From Puccinellia tenuiflora (taxonomy: Eukaryota; Streptophyta; Magnoliopsida; Poales; Poaceae), in the NCBI GenBank assembly GCA_012064385.1, contig QRDG01000414.1:1244147-1308146 (forward strand): DNA of 64,000 nt. Direction: 5' to 3'. The notes beneath the pieces are model-generated. The model was given only the letters and a program-made list of their open reading frames with translations. It was not told the origin of the DNA and did no database searches. Of this stretch, positions 23,201 to 32,655 are shown one piece after another. How positions within the stretch are numbered: the first letter of the stretch is position 1; every line of letters starts with the position of its first letter. The translations under genes were made by a program, and so were the position numbers.

Positions 23201-24774
23201 TACACTTAGCCAGCACGGGGGAGCCGTGCTCATTCGCAGAAGCTGAGGGTGACAAGGCATGGCAGGCAGCCATGCGTGAGGAAATCGAAGCGGTGGAGCG
23301 AAACAAGACATGGGAACTCGTGGATCTGCCACACGGGCATCGACCAATAGGCCTCAAATGGGTCTATAAGTTGAAGAAAAATGAAGCCGGTGAAGTAATC
23401 AAACACAAAGCGCGGCTGGTCGCCCGTGGCTTTGTTCAACAAGCCGGCGTAGACTTTGATGAAGTCTTTGCTCCCGTGGCTCGCATGGAATCAATTCGGC
23501 TGCTGCTTGCTCTGGCTGCCCAGGAGGGGTGGCCTGTCCACCACATGGACGTAAAATCAGCCTTCCTCAATGGAGAGTTGAAGGAGGAGGTCTATGTGAA
23601 GCAGCCACCCGGCTTCGTCGTCAAAGGAGAAGAAGGAAAGGTTTTGCGGCTGCGCAAGGCCCTCTATGGCCTGCGACAGGCACCGCGAGCATGGAACGCG
23701 AAGCTTGATTGCACGCTCAAAGAAATGGGCTTCAAACAGAGCGAGTACGAGCATGCAATCTACCGGCGCATCAACGGTGATGCAAACTTGCTCATTGGAG
23801 TATATGTGGATGATCTGATCATCACAGGTTCATCCAAAGGAGCAATAGAGAGCTTCAAGGACGAGATGAAGACAAAATTCCAGATGAGCGACCTTGGACT
23901 GTTGTCATTCTATCTCGGAATCGAAGTCCAGCAGCATGGCGACGGCATCAGCCTATGCCAGGCACACTATGCCTCACGTATCCTTCAGCTAGGAGGAATG
24001 GAAGGCTGTAATTCTGCTCACACTCCAATGGAGGAGCGGCTCAGGCTGAGCCGTGAAAGTACAGCAGAAGAGGTGGATGCTACGGAGTACCGACGAATTG
24101 TTGGCAGCCTTCGCTACCTCGTCCACACTAGGCCAGACCTGGCCTTTGCTGTTGGGTTCGTTAGTCGATTCATGGAACGGCCAACGAAGGAGCACATGAT
24201 GGCTGTGAAGAGAATTCTTCGCTACGTCGCTGGCACGACCCACTATGGTCTTCACTACAAACGGAAGACAAGGGAGGCACAGCTGATTGGTTACAGTGAT
24301 AGTGACCTCGCCGGTGACATTGACACAAGGAAGAGCACGAGTGGCACACTATTCTTCCTCGGCAATTGTTCGGTGAGTTGGCAATCTGTCAAGCAAAAGG
24401 TGGTTGCTCAGTCTTCTTGTGAGGCAGAATATGTGGCAGCCACAACTGCAGCAAATCAAGGAATTTGGCTGGCTCGACTGCTTGGAGAACTTCAAGGAAG
24501 AAAAGCTGAGACAGTTGAGCTAAAGGTGGACAGCAAGTCTGCCATAGCACTAGCCAAAAATCCAGTCTTCCACGAGCGCAGCAAGCATATCGATATTCGG
24601 TATCATTTCATCAGGGACTGCTTGGAAGACGGAAGTATCAGCACCAACTTCATCAAAACATCAGATCAGCTCGCTGATATTTTGACAAAATCTTTGGGGC
24701 GAGTGAAGTTTCAGGAGCTGCGAGCTCGAATTGGGATGGTCCAGATCAAGTCAAGCTTGAAGAGCAAGGATTAG
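20278..24774 (+). CDS. Copia Gag-Pol polyprotein (intact, 1498 aa)
   Basis: One uninterrupted frame encodes all Copia functions in the standard order gag, protease, integrase, reverse transcriptase, RNase H. The gag domain occupies roughly residues 50-240. A CCHC zinc knuckle CRNCGRRGHWAKDC lies at residues 295-308. The aspartic protease has D437-T-G in WYLDTGATNHM. The integrase has a HHCC zinc-binding region (about 560-615) and a DDE core at D632, D695 and E731. The reverse transcriptase runs from about 1030 and has YVDD at 1176-1179. The Copia-type RNase H has GYSDSDLAG near 1339-1347 and SSCEAEY downstream. Between the zinc knuckle and the protease is a repeated DIPAPAMKEQQ-like spacer (about residues 340-400). 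The length is normal for plant Copia elements. The start is the first ATG, 90 bases after the 5' LTR. The stop overlaps the polypurine tract. Confidence 0.97.
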   Translation: MSAPVQQGVSRSPFRQPRRHSPSPPPRRPRHREAGRREVVVERVVKEVGGGNYPTLTRSNYTEWSLLMKVKLQARGIWDAIELGANDYQEDRMALEAILQAVPPEMIPGLAVKRTAKEAWEAIRAMRVGSDRVRKGKVQQLKKEFEMISFRDGESVDDFALRLTNLVTNLATLGAPIDETQVIEKFLRVVPPRLSQIALAIETLLDTSEMSLEEVTGRLKAAEDRLESPEPLREQGKLLLTEEQWLEKMKERRGGSSSRPARGGAQQRRRPPHKKGGEGGNDRAATRDGPRNDTCRNCGRRGHWAKDCWQPRRNGNMAFLAQAEEDDEPALLMAQVCDIPAPAMKEQQSDIPAPAMKEQQEQQSNTPAPAMNVQESDAPALALVVQQHNIASTPAIVVKDITATAPEHAPLHIDEPKAKAYLGTSSDDECMEGWYLDTGATNHMTGRVDAFAEIDRTVTGTIKFGDGSLVEIKGVDTIIFAGRNGEHKALGGVYYIPRLKNSIISIGQLDESDACVLIRRGVLRIWDQRGRLLVRVQRSRNRLYLLHLEVARPICLSAHRGDIAWRWHERFGHLNFDALEKMGRLDMARGLPRLEHVEQFCDTCVITKHRRRAFPQQARYRAQELLELVHGDLCGPISPATPGGRRYFLLLVDDATRYMWVVLLAAKNNAADAIRRVQAAAETQSGCKLRVFHTDNGGEFTSTEFATYCADEGIQRHFSTPYAPQQNGVVERRNQTVVAMARALLKQRGMPAEFWGEAVSTAVFLLNRAPTKSLTGKTPYEAWHGRKPAVHYLRTFGCLAYVKEQGNLHKLDDCNSPAVFIGYEEGVKAYKLLDPATRRVRIARDVIFDEERGWDWAAEGSGYSGSNFDIEYIIREPSQVSSSGEDGPGSSRHGAQGASASAPPSPPSAPATSVATPAVSAATPATPEFVTPLVDDDDRLDDAHGDTPIRYRMVENLIGEELVPGLAPRNLDSELHLASTGEPCSFAEAEGDKAWQAAMREEIEAVERNKTWELVDLPHGHRPIGLKWVYKLKKNEAGEVIKHKARLVARGFVQQAGVDFDEVFAPVARMESIRLLLALAAQEGWPVHHMDVKSAFLNGELKEEVYVKQPPGFVVKGEEGKVLRLRKALYGLRQAPRAWNAKLDCTLKEMGFKQSEYEHAIYRRINGDANLLIGVYVDDLIITGSSKGAIESFKDEMKTKFQMSDLGLLSFYLGIEVQQHGDGISLCQAHYASRILQLGGMEGCNSAHTPMEERLRLSRESTAEEVDATEYRRIVGSLRYLVHTRPDLAFAVGFVSRFMERPTKEHMMAVKRILRYVAGTTHYGLHYKRKTREAQLIGYSDSDLAGDIDTRKSTSGTLFFLGNCSVSWQSVKQKVVAQSSCEAEYVAATTAANQGIWLARLLGELQGRKAETVELKVDSKSAIALAKNPVFHERSKHIDIRYHFIRDCLEDGSISTNFIKTSDQLADILTKSLGRVKFQELRARIGMVQIKSSLKSKD

Positions 24775-24783
24775 GGGGAGAAT

Positions 24784-25071
24784 TGTGAGAGTAATCCTTG
24801 CTTAGGATATATCTAGTATGTTCTAGTAGTACTATTCTTACATAGCCTTAGGCAGTAAGCTAGAGTAGAGAGCTATAGAAGGCTGTAGAGCTTTGTCATC
24901 CTGGTTAACAGTAGAATACTCTAGAAGGCTAGCTGTAGAAACCTAGCTGTAGAAACTTGTAGAAGGTTTGTAGTGACCAACCTTGTATCCTATATATATG
25001 GCCCTATGTAATACAAGAGAGAAGCTTATGCAGCAATAGAGAACACCTTCCCACATAGCCTAACTCTAACA
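24784..25071 (+). repeat. 3' LTR of the Copia element
   Basis: This is the 288-base partner of the 5' LTR, with one base difference seen by eye. It is preceded directly by the polypurine tract that overlaps the polyprotein stop codon. Confidence 0.95.
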
Positions 25072-25076
25072 TACCC

Positions 25077-25516
25077 AACAAAGAGAAATACCCTGTTCTC
25101 CATGATCTGGTAGTCAAACACATGTTGCACGGACCATGTGGTGCGCTCAATAAAAGTTGCCCTTGCATGATAGATGGACAATGCCGGTTTCATTACCCAC
25201 GAGAATACTGTGATACTACATTACAAGGGAAAGACTCATATCCCATCTATAGAAGGAGGGACGATGGGGTTCGAGTTAAGATCAGGGGAGAAGATTTGGA
25301 CAATAGATGGGTGGTCCCTTACAACCCCTTTCTGCTTATGACATACAATTGTCACATTAATGTCGAAGCATGCTCAAGCATCAAGGCCGTCAAGTACTTA
25401 TTCAAGTACATCTACAAAGGGCATGATAAGGCATCATTTGCATTGGAGCAGGATATTATCAATGATGGGGGAATCATCAATGAAATTAGACAATATAGGG
25501 ATGCACGTTATGTATC
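25077..25516 (+). pseudogene. Helitron Rep domain, 3' part with catalytic tyrosines
   Basis: The exon resumes after the second TACCC (25072-25076) in the same frame as before the Copia insertion. It carries a Cys-rich stretch (CGALNKSCPCMIDGQC) and the tyrosine motif KYLFKYIYKG. Its first two tyrosines, at 25395 and 25407, are four residues apart, the Helitron Rep spacing. These tyrosines form the covalent link to DNA in the family. The frame is broken again by the MITE after CGTTATGTATC (25506-25516). Confidence 0.85.
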
Positions 25517-25926
25517 GGAAATCCACTTTGGCTCCCGGGCTCATATGAGCCCGGTTGCCTTTTCGATTTTTTTGAATTTTGAAAAAGGTTCAAAAAAATC
25601 TGAAAAAAATTGTGCGGAAACATGTTTATGTATTAAATACTCGTGTAAAGTTTCGACAGAAAATATCAAATTTTGCGCCCTGTGCAAAAAAGACAAATAT
25701 CTGACAGACAAAATAGGTGAACAGTCCACTATTCAAAAAGACAGATTTGTCTTTTTTACACAGGGCGCAAAAATTGATATTTTCTGTCGAAATTTTACAC
25801 GAGTGTTGAATACTTCAATATGTTCATGTCCAATTTTTTTCAGAATTTTTCGAAGCATTTTCGTATTTTAAAAAAATCGGAAACAAAACCGGGCTCATAT
25901 GAGCCCGGGAGCCAAAACGCCACCCT
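25517..25926. mobile_element. 410-bp foldback MITE, Mutator-like
   Basis: The element is flanked by CGTTATGTATC at 25506-25516 and 25927-25937. This 11-base duplication fits Mutator-type elements (usually 9-11 bases). Each end contains the palindrome CCGGGCTCATATGAGCCCGG within a longer inverted repeat (TTTGGCTCCCGGG...). The inverted repeats continue inward through blocks such as GCGCCCTGTG / CACAGGGCGC and ATTTTCTGTCGA, so nearly the whole element can fold into one hairpin. It has no coding capacity. It splits the Helitron gene just after the two-tyrosine motif. Confidence 0.85.
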
Positions 25927-25937
25927 CGTTATGTATC

Positions 25938-28152
25938 TCCTACGAAGTCTCTTTACAGGGTTTACGGCTTTAAAATGTTTGGTGTCAGTCCATCTGTGTT
26001 ACAGCTCCAGCTTCATTTGCCAAACATGCATACCGTCGCATTTAAGGCTTACGAAAATCTGGAAGATGTTGTCGCTCGACCATCTTCTTCCAAATCAATG
26101 CTTACCGAGTACTTTGAGATGAACCGGAAGTTTCCGGAGGCTCAGAAATGGTTGTACAGAGACTTTCCAGAACATTATAGATGGATAGCAGGGAAAAAGA
26201 AGTGGCAGAATAGAAGAAACAAAAGATCACAGATTGGAAGACTTGTGTATGCACACCCTGGTGAAGGAGAGAGGTACTACCTACGTGTGCTCCTAAGTCA
26301 TGTCCGAGGTGCCACTTCATTTGATGATTTAAAAAAAGTAAATGGCAATCCATGCAGTTCCTTTCGGGAGGCATGCGAGCAATTAGGCCTCATTGAGCAC
26401 GACAGGACTCTTGATGATTGCATGACAGAGGCAGCCACATTTCAGATGCCTTGTGCCCTAAGACGGTTGTTTGCGACTATACTGGTATTCTGCGAGGCAA
26501 CGGAAATCCGACATATGTGGGACAAACATCTTGCATCTATGTCTGAGGATTACCGTCGTAATCAATCCAATGAGGCAGCACTTGAGCAGATGGTCCTTAG
26601 AGATATCAGGGAAATGTTGCAATCCATGGGAAAGGATATTACAAGCTATGGACTTCCGGATCTGGTTGACACCTATGGTTCAGCCGATGCTGAATACAGA
26701 GAGGTCACAGAGGAGAGGCAGGTCATCGTGGACAAGGAACGCCTCGATCTAATTAGTTGTTTGAACAGTGAGCAGCTGGCTGGTTTCAATGACATAATGG
26801 AGCATGTGACGAACCAAAAAAGTCAGATATTCTTTGTTGATGGTCCAGGAGGCACTGGGAAGACGTACATGTACAAGGCATTGCTAGCGAAGGTGCGTTC
26901 GATGGGCCTAATAGCGATTGCAACTGCTACATCAGGTATAGCGGCGTCGATAATGCCTGGAGGGCGGACTGCACACTCTAGGTTCAAAATTCCAATCAAG
27001 CTCACTGACAACAGCATGTGTGGTTTCAAAAAGCAGGATGGTACGACAGAGTTGCTTAAACAGGCATCCTTGATAATTTGGGACGAAGTTGCTATGACAA
27101 AACGTCAAGCAGTTGAGATGCTTGATAGATCGCTTCAGGATGTACTGGAATGTCCTTTGCCGTTTGGTGGAAAGGTTGTTGTCTTTGGTGGTGATTTCAG
27201 GCAGGTCCTCCCCGTTGTGACACGAGGTACAAGAGCACAAATCACAGATGCTACACTATTGAGATCCTATCTGTGGGAGAAGACCCGCAAGATACACCTC
27301 AAGCGCAATATGCGGGCACAGGCTGACCCTTGGTTCTCTGAATACCTGCTAAGGATCGGCAATGGAACTGAAGAAACAATTGACGACGACTATGTGCGTC
27401 TCCCTGAAGACATTGTGATTGGTTATACCGAGGATGAAGAACCAATTAACAAGCTCATTGAAGATGTCTTCCCATCCCTGCACGCCAATGCTAGGTCGAG
27501 AGAGTACATTAGCACACGTGCAATTCTCTCAACCAAGAACGAGCATGTGGATAAGTTGAATGACACGATGATCTCCAGGTTTCCGGGTGAAGAAAAGGTA
27601 TACCATAGCTTCGACTCTATCGAGGATGACTTCCAAAATAATTACACGATTGACTTTGTGAACTCAATCACACCAAATGGATTGCCCCCGCATGTCTTGA
27701 AAGTAAAGGTGAACTGCCCGGTAATTTTGCTACGGAACCTCGACCCTAATAATGGACTATGCAATGGAACACGGCTTATGATCAGAGCCTTCCAGGATAA
27801 TGCAATCGATGCAGAGATTGTTGGTGGACAACATGCTGGAAAGAGGGTGTTCATACCTAGGATCCCTATGTCGCCCTCGGAGGACACCTCACTCCCCTTC
27901 AAGCTTAAGAGGAAACAGTTCCCCATCCGCCTGAGTTTTGCGATGACCATTAACAAGGCACAGGGCCAGACTATCCCAAACGTCGGTATCTACCTTCCCG
28001 AACCTGTGTTCTCACATGGGCAGCTATATGTTGCATTGTCAAGGGGTGTGTCAAGAAAGACAACGCGGATTTTGGCAAAGCCGAACAAAGAGGTTGACAA
28101 ATCCGGGAAAAGCACCAAGAACATTGTCTATAGAGATGTGTTAGAGGAATGA
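25938..28152 (+). pseudogene. Helitron PIF1-like helicase domain
   Basis: This is the 5'-to-3' SF1B helicase part of the Helitron transposase, which unwinds the donor strand. After the MITE and the second copy of its target duplication the frame resumes in register. The first ATG is at 25975 and would give 725 residues by itself. Walker A is GPGGTGKT, with its lysine at about residue 296 of that frame. Walker B is LIIWDEVAM. Further motifs are GGDFRQVLPVV, the RNMRA segment and the C-terminal INKAQGQT / QLYVALSRG block typical of PIF1-type helicases. There is no frameshift or stop inside. The domain would be in frame with Rep but for the MITE. It could be made alone only from an internal start. 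Confidence 0.9.
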
Positions 28153-28342
28153 GATAGGTGTGTTATGCTTTTCAATCAAGATATTTATTCTATCTAAATT
28201 GAGGTCAACAATACTTTTTGCTTGCATATTATATTTCTGAATTGGTTTCCTGTGCAGATCCGACCAAAGGGCTTGCTACTGATACTATCAATTTCTAATC
28301 AGCGGTCAGGTATGCATTTCATATTATACCGAGACCACAAAA
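28153..28342 (+). other. 3' UTR of the Helitron gene with one intron-like segment
   Basis: After the TGA at 28150-28152, an acceptor-like CTGTGCAG near 28250-28257 precedes a short segment that ends before a possible donor (CAG|GTATGC, near 28309). This looks like a 3' UTR exon. No plus-strand Helitron 3' end (hairpin plus CTRR) follows directly. Confidence 0.35.
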
Positions 28343-28379
28343 TTAGTGGTATACTGAAGCTGCACGTGCATTGCAGCTT
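28343..28379 (-). mobile_element. candidate Helitron 3' end (minus strand)
   Basis: On the minus strand a hairpin with stem AAGCTGC/GCAGCTT (28373-28379 and 28357-28363) is followed by a ten-base spacer, then CTAA and a T. This matches the hairpin-spacer-CTRR-T layout of Helitron 3' ends. The body would run to the right through gene-derived DNA, which is what non-autonomous Helitrons usually carry. No matching 5' end was recognised, so this is a candidate only. Confidence 0.35.
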
Positions 28380-28399
28380 TCAGTAAGATAAAACTATTT

Positions 28400-30240
28400 C
28401 TACTTGGCAAAATCTCAAGTGCTCATTTAAGCAATTACACTGTTAGCTTTCTTGCTCATGGTCTACTTCACATATATACCTAAGAAAAATACAGCTAAAT
28501 GACCTTATGCCAAGCACGGAGTAACTTGAGATTATCAACAAGTTTGATGATCCTGAGTAGCAATTAGTAAATTTTATTTCAAAACAACAGTTAACCATTA
28601 TGCAGACGACCGGTCCGATTAAGGCACTACTTCATGCTAAATTATAATGACCCGTCATTTGTTTGGGCATATAAAAGATAAACTGCAATTCAATAACGAT
28701 ACCCAGTATTCAATTTGATATGGATGATGTCTTTGCTACTGACAGATATGTGAAACTGACATGCAACATACAACACTAAAGGATAAGAACACCGGGAGAG
28801 CAGCGAGGGGGATGCCAAATTCTACAAAGTCTGAAATCAATGGATGAAGGAAGCTTGTACCTGTACTGCTGCTGTAGCCAATACTTTTCTGTATAATCAT
28901 TAAGTTTAACTGCTTTAATCTGAAAGTCGTGTAACCAGTGAGTGTAGCCTGCATCGTACAAGATAATGTTAGACACCTGAAGGTGAATGTTCTTACCTGT
29001 ATGCTTGAAGCACGATTTAAGGATGAACTCTCCAACTATTGCTTTATAAGGATGGATCCAATTGTCTTATCGCTATATGGGATGGAATAATGCAAGTCTT
29101 TTTATAAGTAGCTTACTTAAAGAAGTTCCGGTTTTGTAACCTGAATCGAATGTGCACAACAGATTTCAGTTATTATTAGTAGCTTCCAGTTTTATAACTT
29201 GAATGTGCACAGCAAGTTTCCAACAAGAAGTTCATTAATGTAACTTCGCTAACACTACAACAGCAAGTTCCCAACAACTACTCTGAGATTTCAAGCATAC
29301 AGGTAACATTAGATACTCTTACAGTGAAGTATATATAAAAGAAGTTAGAGCCCCCATGTTAACCTGAGACAAACACGTATGTAACTAACCTGCAAGTGCA
29401 ATTTCAGAGGTGCAAGTTGTAGTACAAGGAGCATCCTGTAGATATTCATAGTTAAGTACAGCACCCTTTAGAATAGAGTATCTTCGAAAATATCCAACTT
29501 GAACTACAGTTTATCATCCTGCAATCAGTCGAAGTTGTGTGTGTGTAAGAGCCAAACCTAGAACACAAAAACTGAAAAGAAAACTTATGACTTGGTTGCC
29601 ATGCATTAGTGGACAATACAAGAGCCAGAGAAAGTGCTCTTCTGCTTGCAAAAGCATATAGAGCATGGCACTATGGCTAATATTATGTTGAAAAATAAAA
29701 CAAACATTAATAGACTTTTATTCCGATTTATTCAAATATGCATCCAAGCACACGGAATTAAATTCCGATAAGTGGAACAATCTAAATGTTCCAGCATGGA
29801 AAAGAGAAGAATGCATTAAGAGCAGACTGCAGATGGATGGTACGCCTGCAAATATAACTCAAGGCAATCGACTTTTGGGTACTTTTAATAATTTTTGTTT
29901 TCAATTTTCAGTATATACAGTAACATATTATAGGATAATCAAAGTTAAGAACATCCTAGAGAAAATAGCTAGAGATGATGCAGTAGAAGTCCAGCATAAC
30001 AACCTGCGCACAGAATTTTGATTTCAAGTTCCGACACAACATAATCCCAATTCCCATGACATTTGATACCGCTACTTCTCAAACATATGATTATTATTCA
30101 TTAGGGGGCTTAAGGTCATCACAATATACAGATAATGACCCACTGAAATATGATAATAATCTCATCTAAACCTAGCCGCATCCTAGAAAATAAGCTACTG
30201 TAGAAATAAACAACGGAATGTTATGAGCTAAATCGAGCAG
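28400..30240 (-). other. gene-derived noncoding DNA, minus-strand exon-like pieces
   Basis: There is no convincing protein gene. On the minus strand, splice-like signals occur: a CAG|GTAAGAACATTC donor near 28998, and an acceptor TACGATGCAG near 28951 followed by an open stretch down to about 28740. The DNA is AT-rich and non-repetitive in look, as in UTRs and introns of a host gene. Together with the GC-rich block at 30240-30780 it could be the 5' region of a captured or decayed gene transcribed leftward. Confidence 0.3.
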
Positions 30241-30786
30241 AATCGAGACGAGGGGGAGGATGAACTACCGGTCGCGATCGAGGTGGAGAAGGACGTCAAC
30301 CGAGCATGCAGTACTTGGCCAAACCCGCCGGAACGGGGGGGGGGGGGGGGGGGGGGGGGTCCTCGCCGGCGTCACGTGTCCAGCGGGATCTGGGAGGAGG
30401 AATCCGGTGCAGTAAATCCCTACAACGCGCGGCCGGCTGGTGGGTACGAGGTAGACGCCTCCGTTGTCGCTTGGCCTGATGCGAGCGGCAGCGAGGGTGG
30501 GGAGTAGCTGGTCATCGCAGCCCCGATGACGAGGCAGGGTAGCGGCGGAGCTCGCGGTAGCTGCGGGGAGGGCACGGTGGCGGGTTCGCAGTGGAGGGAG
30601 CTTCACGCCCAGCTCCGGATGGATGGTACGGAAGGAGCAGGTCGTCGCGGCCCCGACGAGGAGGCAAGGTAGGTGCGGAGCTCGCGGCCTCCGCGGGGAG
30701 GGCACGGTGGCGCGGAGGCACTGGAGGGAGCGTCATGCCAAGCTCCGATGGGAAGGCAGTGGCAGCGGCGGTGGTGAGCTTGAGAC
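30241..30786 (-). other. GC-rich gene 5' region (minus), poly-G tract, tandem duplication
   Basis: This GC-rich block looks like a plant promoter/5' UTR with CT-rich sequence when read on the minus strand. A donor-like CGACCG|GTAGTTC lies near 30268-30274. A run of 25 G lies at 30335-30359. About 30510-30625 and 30640-30755 are two diverged copies of one another (shared core GGGGAGGGCACGGTGGCG). No protein with a clear family was found in any frame. Homopolymer length may be a sequencing artefact. Confidence 0.35.
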
Positions 30787-30789
30787 TTA

Positions 30790-31292
30790 GGGTGTGTTCG
30801 GTTTGGGGATGGGGTGGATTCCATTCCATTCCATTCCACCAGAATGGAAGCGTTCCATTCTTGTGTTCGGTTGTGGTCAAAAAATTGTCATGGAACCGTT
30901 TCATCCTTACGTTCGGTTTTAGAATAGGGTGAGAATGGAATGGAATGGAATGTCGATTAATTATTGAAGGAGACGATTAATTATTCCTAAACTTGATTAA
31001 TTATTCTTAAACTTAATTATTTTTTCTAAACTTAATTAATTATTCTTAAACTTGATTAATTATTCCTAAACTTGATTAATTATTGTTAAACTTGATTAAT
31101 TATTTCTTAACAGAGAGCCGTTCCACCTCGTCCGGCCGATTCGGCCGGACCGGTGCGTTCCGCATCTGGAGGGAATATTATCTTCTGAGGAACCACTTGG
31201 TTCCATTCCATTTCCCAACCGAACACAAGAACGGGCTCCAGGTGCGGAACGGTTCTATTCCATTCCACCCCATCCCCAAACCGAACACACCC
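30790..31292. mobile_element. Tourist-like (PIF/Harbinger) MITE, 503 bp
   Basis: Inverted ends GGGTGTGTTCGGTTTGGGGA and its complement are directly flanked by TTA at 30787-30789 and 31293-31295, the three-base duplication of PIF/Harbinger elements. The inverted repeat extends over about 60 bases and includes GGAATGGAATGG runs. The middle (about 30955-31115) holds about six AT-rich subrepeats of the CTTGATTAATTATTC kind. It has no coding capacity. Confidence 0.9.
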
Positions 31293-31295
31293 TTA

Positions 31296-32614
31296 GAGTG
31301 AGAGGGGAAGCGGCGGTGGTGAGGAGAAGGGAATCATTTTTTTGTGGGGGAATCACTTAAAAAAAATCAGGACCCGACTGGAATATCTGCAAAATTTCTG
31401 GATAGTCCTTCGACCGCAGGACACGGTCAGCTGTGACAGATTAGAAAATGGCAGGATAGATAAACTTCAGATACATGTCAAACATTCACAAATCGAGATA
31501 GTCAAATAGAGAAAGCGACCCTCATTTTAAATGCATGAAGTTGAATTTGAGTCGTGCATTGCAGGTTCCGAAATTGTTTCCATATATGGTCAGCTGGTGG
31601 TGCCCGTTTAGGACAATTTGATAATTTAAGATTTATTTAAAAAAATAAACTGCTATTTGTCGTTCCAACAAACACCGGCTTGATAGAATCATCATAAGAT
31701 GAAGCACTATGGCAATCGTCGGTCCTCTCCCATATGTCAAACCAACAAACGCTGATTTCATAGATGAACTTTGCTTATACATCAGTATGGTTGATGATGT
31801 GCCTTCGTTGGAGTAAGTCACCTTTATCTTGTTAGTTCATTTCGTGTTATAAATTGTCTATATTTTGGAAGCGGTTCCGAGACCGACTTGGGGGTGCACA
31901 TATTGAAAAATATGGAAATTTACAATAAAGATAAACCTTGCGCTTCAGCGGGCAAGTCTCAAATGGAATGATGACATCTCCAAATGAGGACGCAAAGTCC
32001 CTGTTCTTCTGACAAACTCGTACGGGTATGAAGCTTTTTTACTTAAATATAACCTTACTTGATTTGTTCAACACTCAATGTAACATTTCTTATGTATGCA
32101 GTGCTCTGTCTGGTTATTTTGTTTTTAATTTAATGCGCATGTGGTACGATGATTGGTCATTTTCTATGATACCCATAGTGACTATTCTCAAGCATGGTCA
32201 TTTGCACACGCTTTTATCATGAACTTTACATAACATTGTTATATAATGCATATGTAGGATGATTTTGAGCTGACAAAGCGATTTTCGGTAAGTTGGTACA
32301 TATTGTGAAGTATCGAGACAATGAAGCAATAAATAATATTCATGTCCCTTTGAACGAAGAATTATTGATCGTTTAAAGAGATGGACCTTCATGGAATAAT
32401 ACATAGTGGATAGTGTTATTTACATTTTTTTCCAAGTATTGCTTTGAACTTGTGTTGAAATTGTAATATTTATGCAAATGATAACTATTATTTTGTGTAT
32501 TAAGATTTTAATTGAAGCAACGTGTGTGGATTGTATTTTGTTCGCACGTCATACATGGTTTAGTCTTGATTTATCATTATAGTAATAAAAACTGACTAAA
32601 CAAAAAACACTAAA
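31296..32614. other. noncoding DNA, one weak exon-like stretch
   Basis: There is no supported gene. A short frame from ATG at 31709 to TAA at 31816 (MAIVGPLPYVKPTNADFIDE at its start) is followed by a donor-like GA|GTAAGTC near 31812, so it might be a captured exon. It is too short to assign. The rest is AT-rich. Confidence 0.3.
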
Positions 32615-32655
32615 CTAGAAATGACTTTTATATTTTAAAGACGTGCGTTGCACGT
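32615..32655 (-). mobile_element. possible Helitron 3' end (minus strand)
   Basis: On the minus strand the palindrome ACGTGC-AAC-GCACGT (32641-32655) is followed after 22 bases by CTAG and a T (32615-32618). The spacer is longer than the usual 10-12 bases. The AT-rich modular DNA to its right would be the element body. No 5' end was found. Confidence 0.3.

Larger units (their letters stand above)
19900..25071 (+). mobile_element. complete, young Copia LTR retrotransposon
   Basis: The element has 288-base LTRs (19900-20187 and 24784-25071) that begin TGTGAG and end TAACA, and a five-base target duplication TACCC on both sides (19895-19899, 25072-25076). By eye the two LTRs differ at one base: GAAGGTCTGTAG in the 5' LTR, GAAGGTTTGTAG in the 3' LTR. 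A primer-binding site TGGTATCAGAGCC, matching initiator tRNA-Met, starts at 20190. A polypurine tract AGGGGGAGAAT (24773-24783) precedes the 3' LTR. The single gag-pol frame between them is intact. Everything needed for an autonomous element is visible, and one LTR difference in 288 points to a recent insertion. It disrupts the Helitron Rep exon. Confidence 0.97.
2918..28290 (+). mobile_element. autonomous-type Helitron with 8x amplified 5' end
   Basis: The element begins with a Helitron-like 5' end (A|TCTCCACTACC, target A before TC) and encodes a single Rep-helicase gene. A HUH relaxase motif lies near 19811-19819, a two-tyrosine motif near 25395-25407 and a PIF1-like helicase at 25938-28152. 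The 5'-terminal unit is present eight times in tandem. A Copia element (19900-25071) and a MITE (25517-25926) were inserted later into the Rep exon. The frame is continuous across both insertions if the insertion and one target-site duplication are ignored. The right limit is uncertain: I found no plus-strand hairpin followed by CTRR just after the gene, so the 3' end may be lost or diverged. The value given is the end of the recognisable 3' UTR. Confidence 0.8.

Noticed and set aside
28357..28379. This hairpin as the plus-strand 3' end of the large Helitron
   Set aside because: No CTRR follows it at the right distance on the plus strand. On the minus strand the spacing and CTAA-T fit, so it is reported as a candidate minus-strand end.
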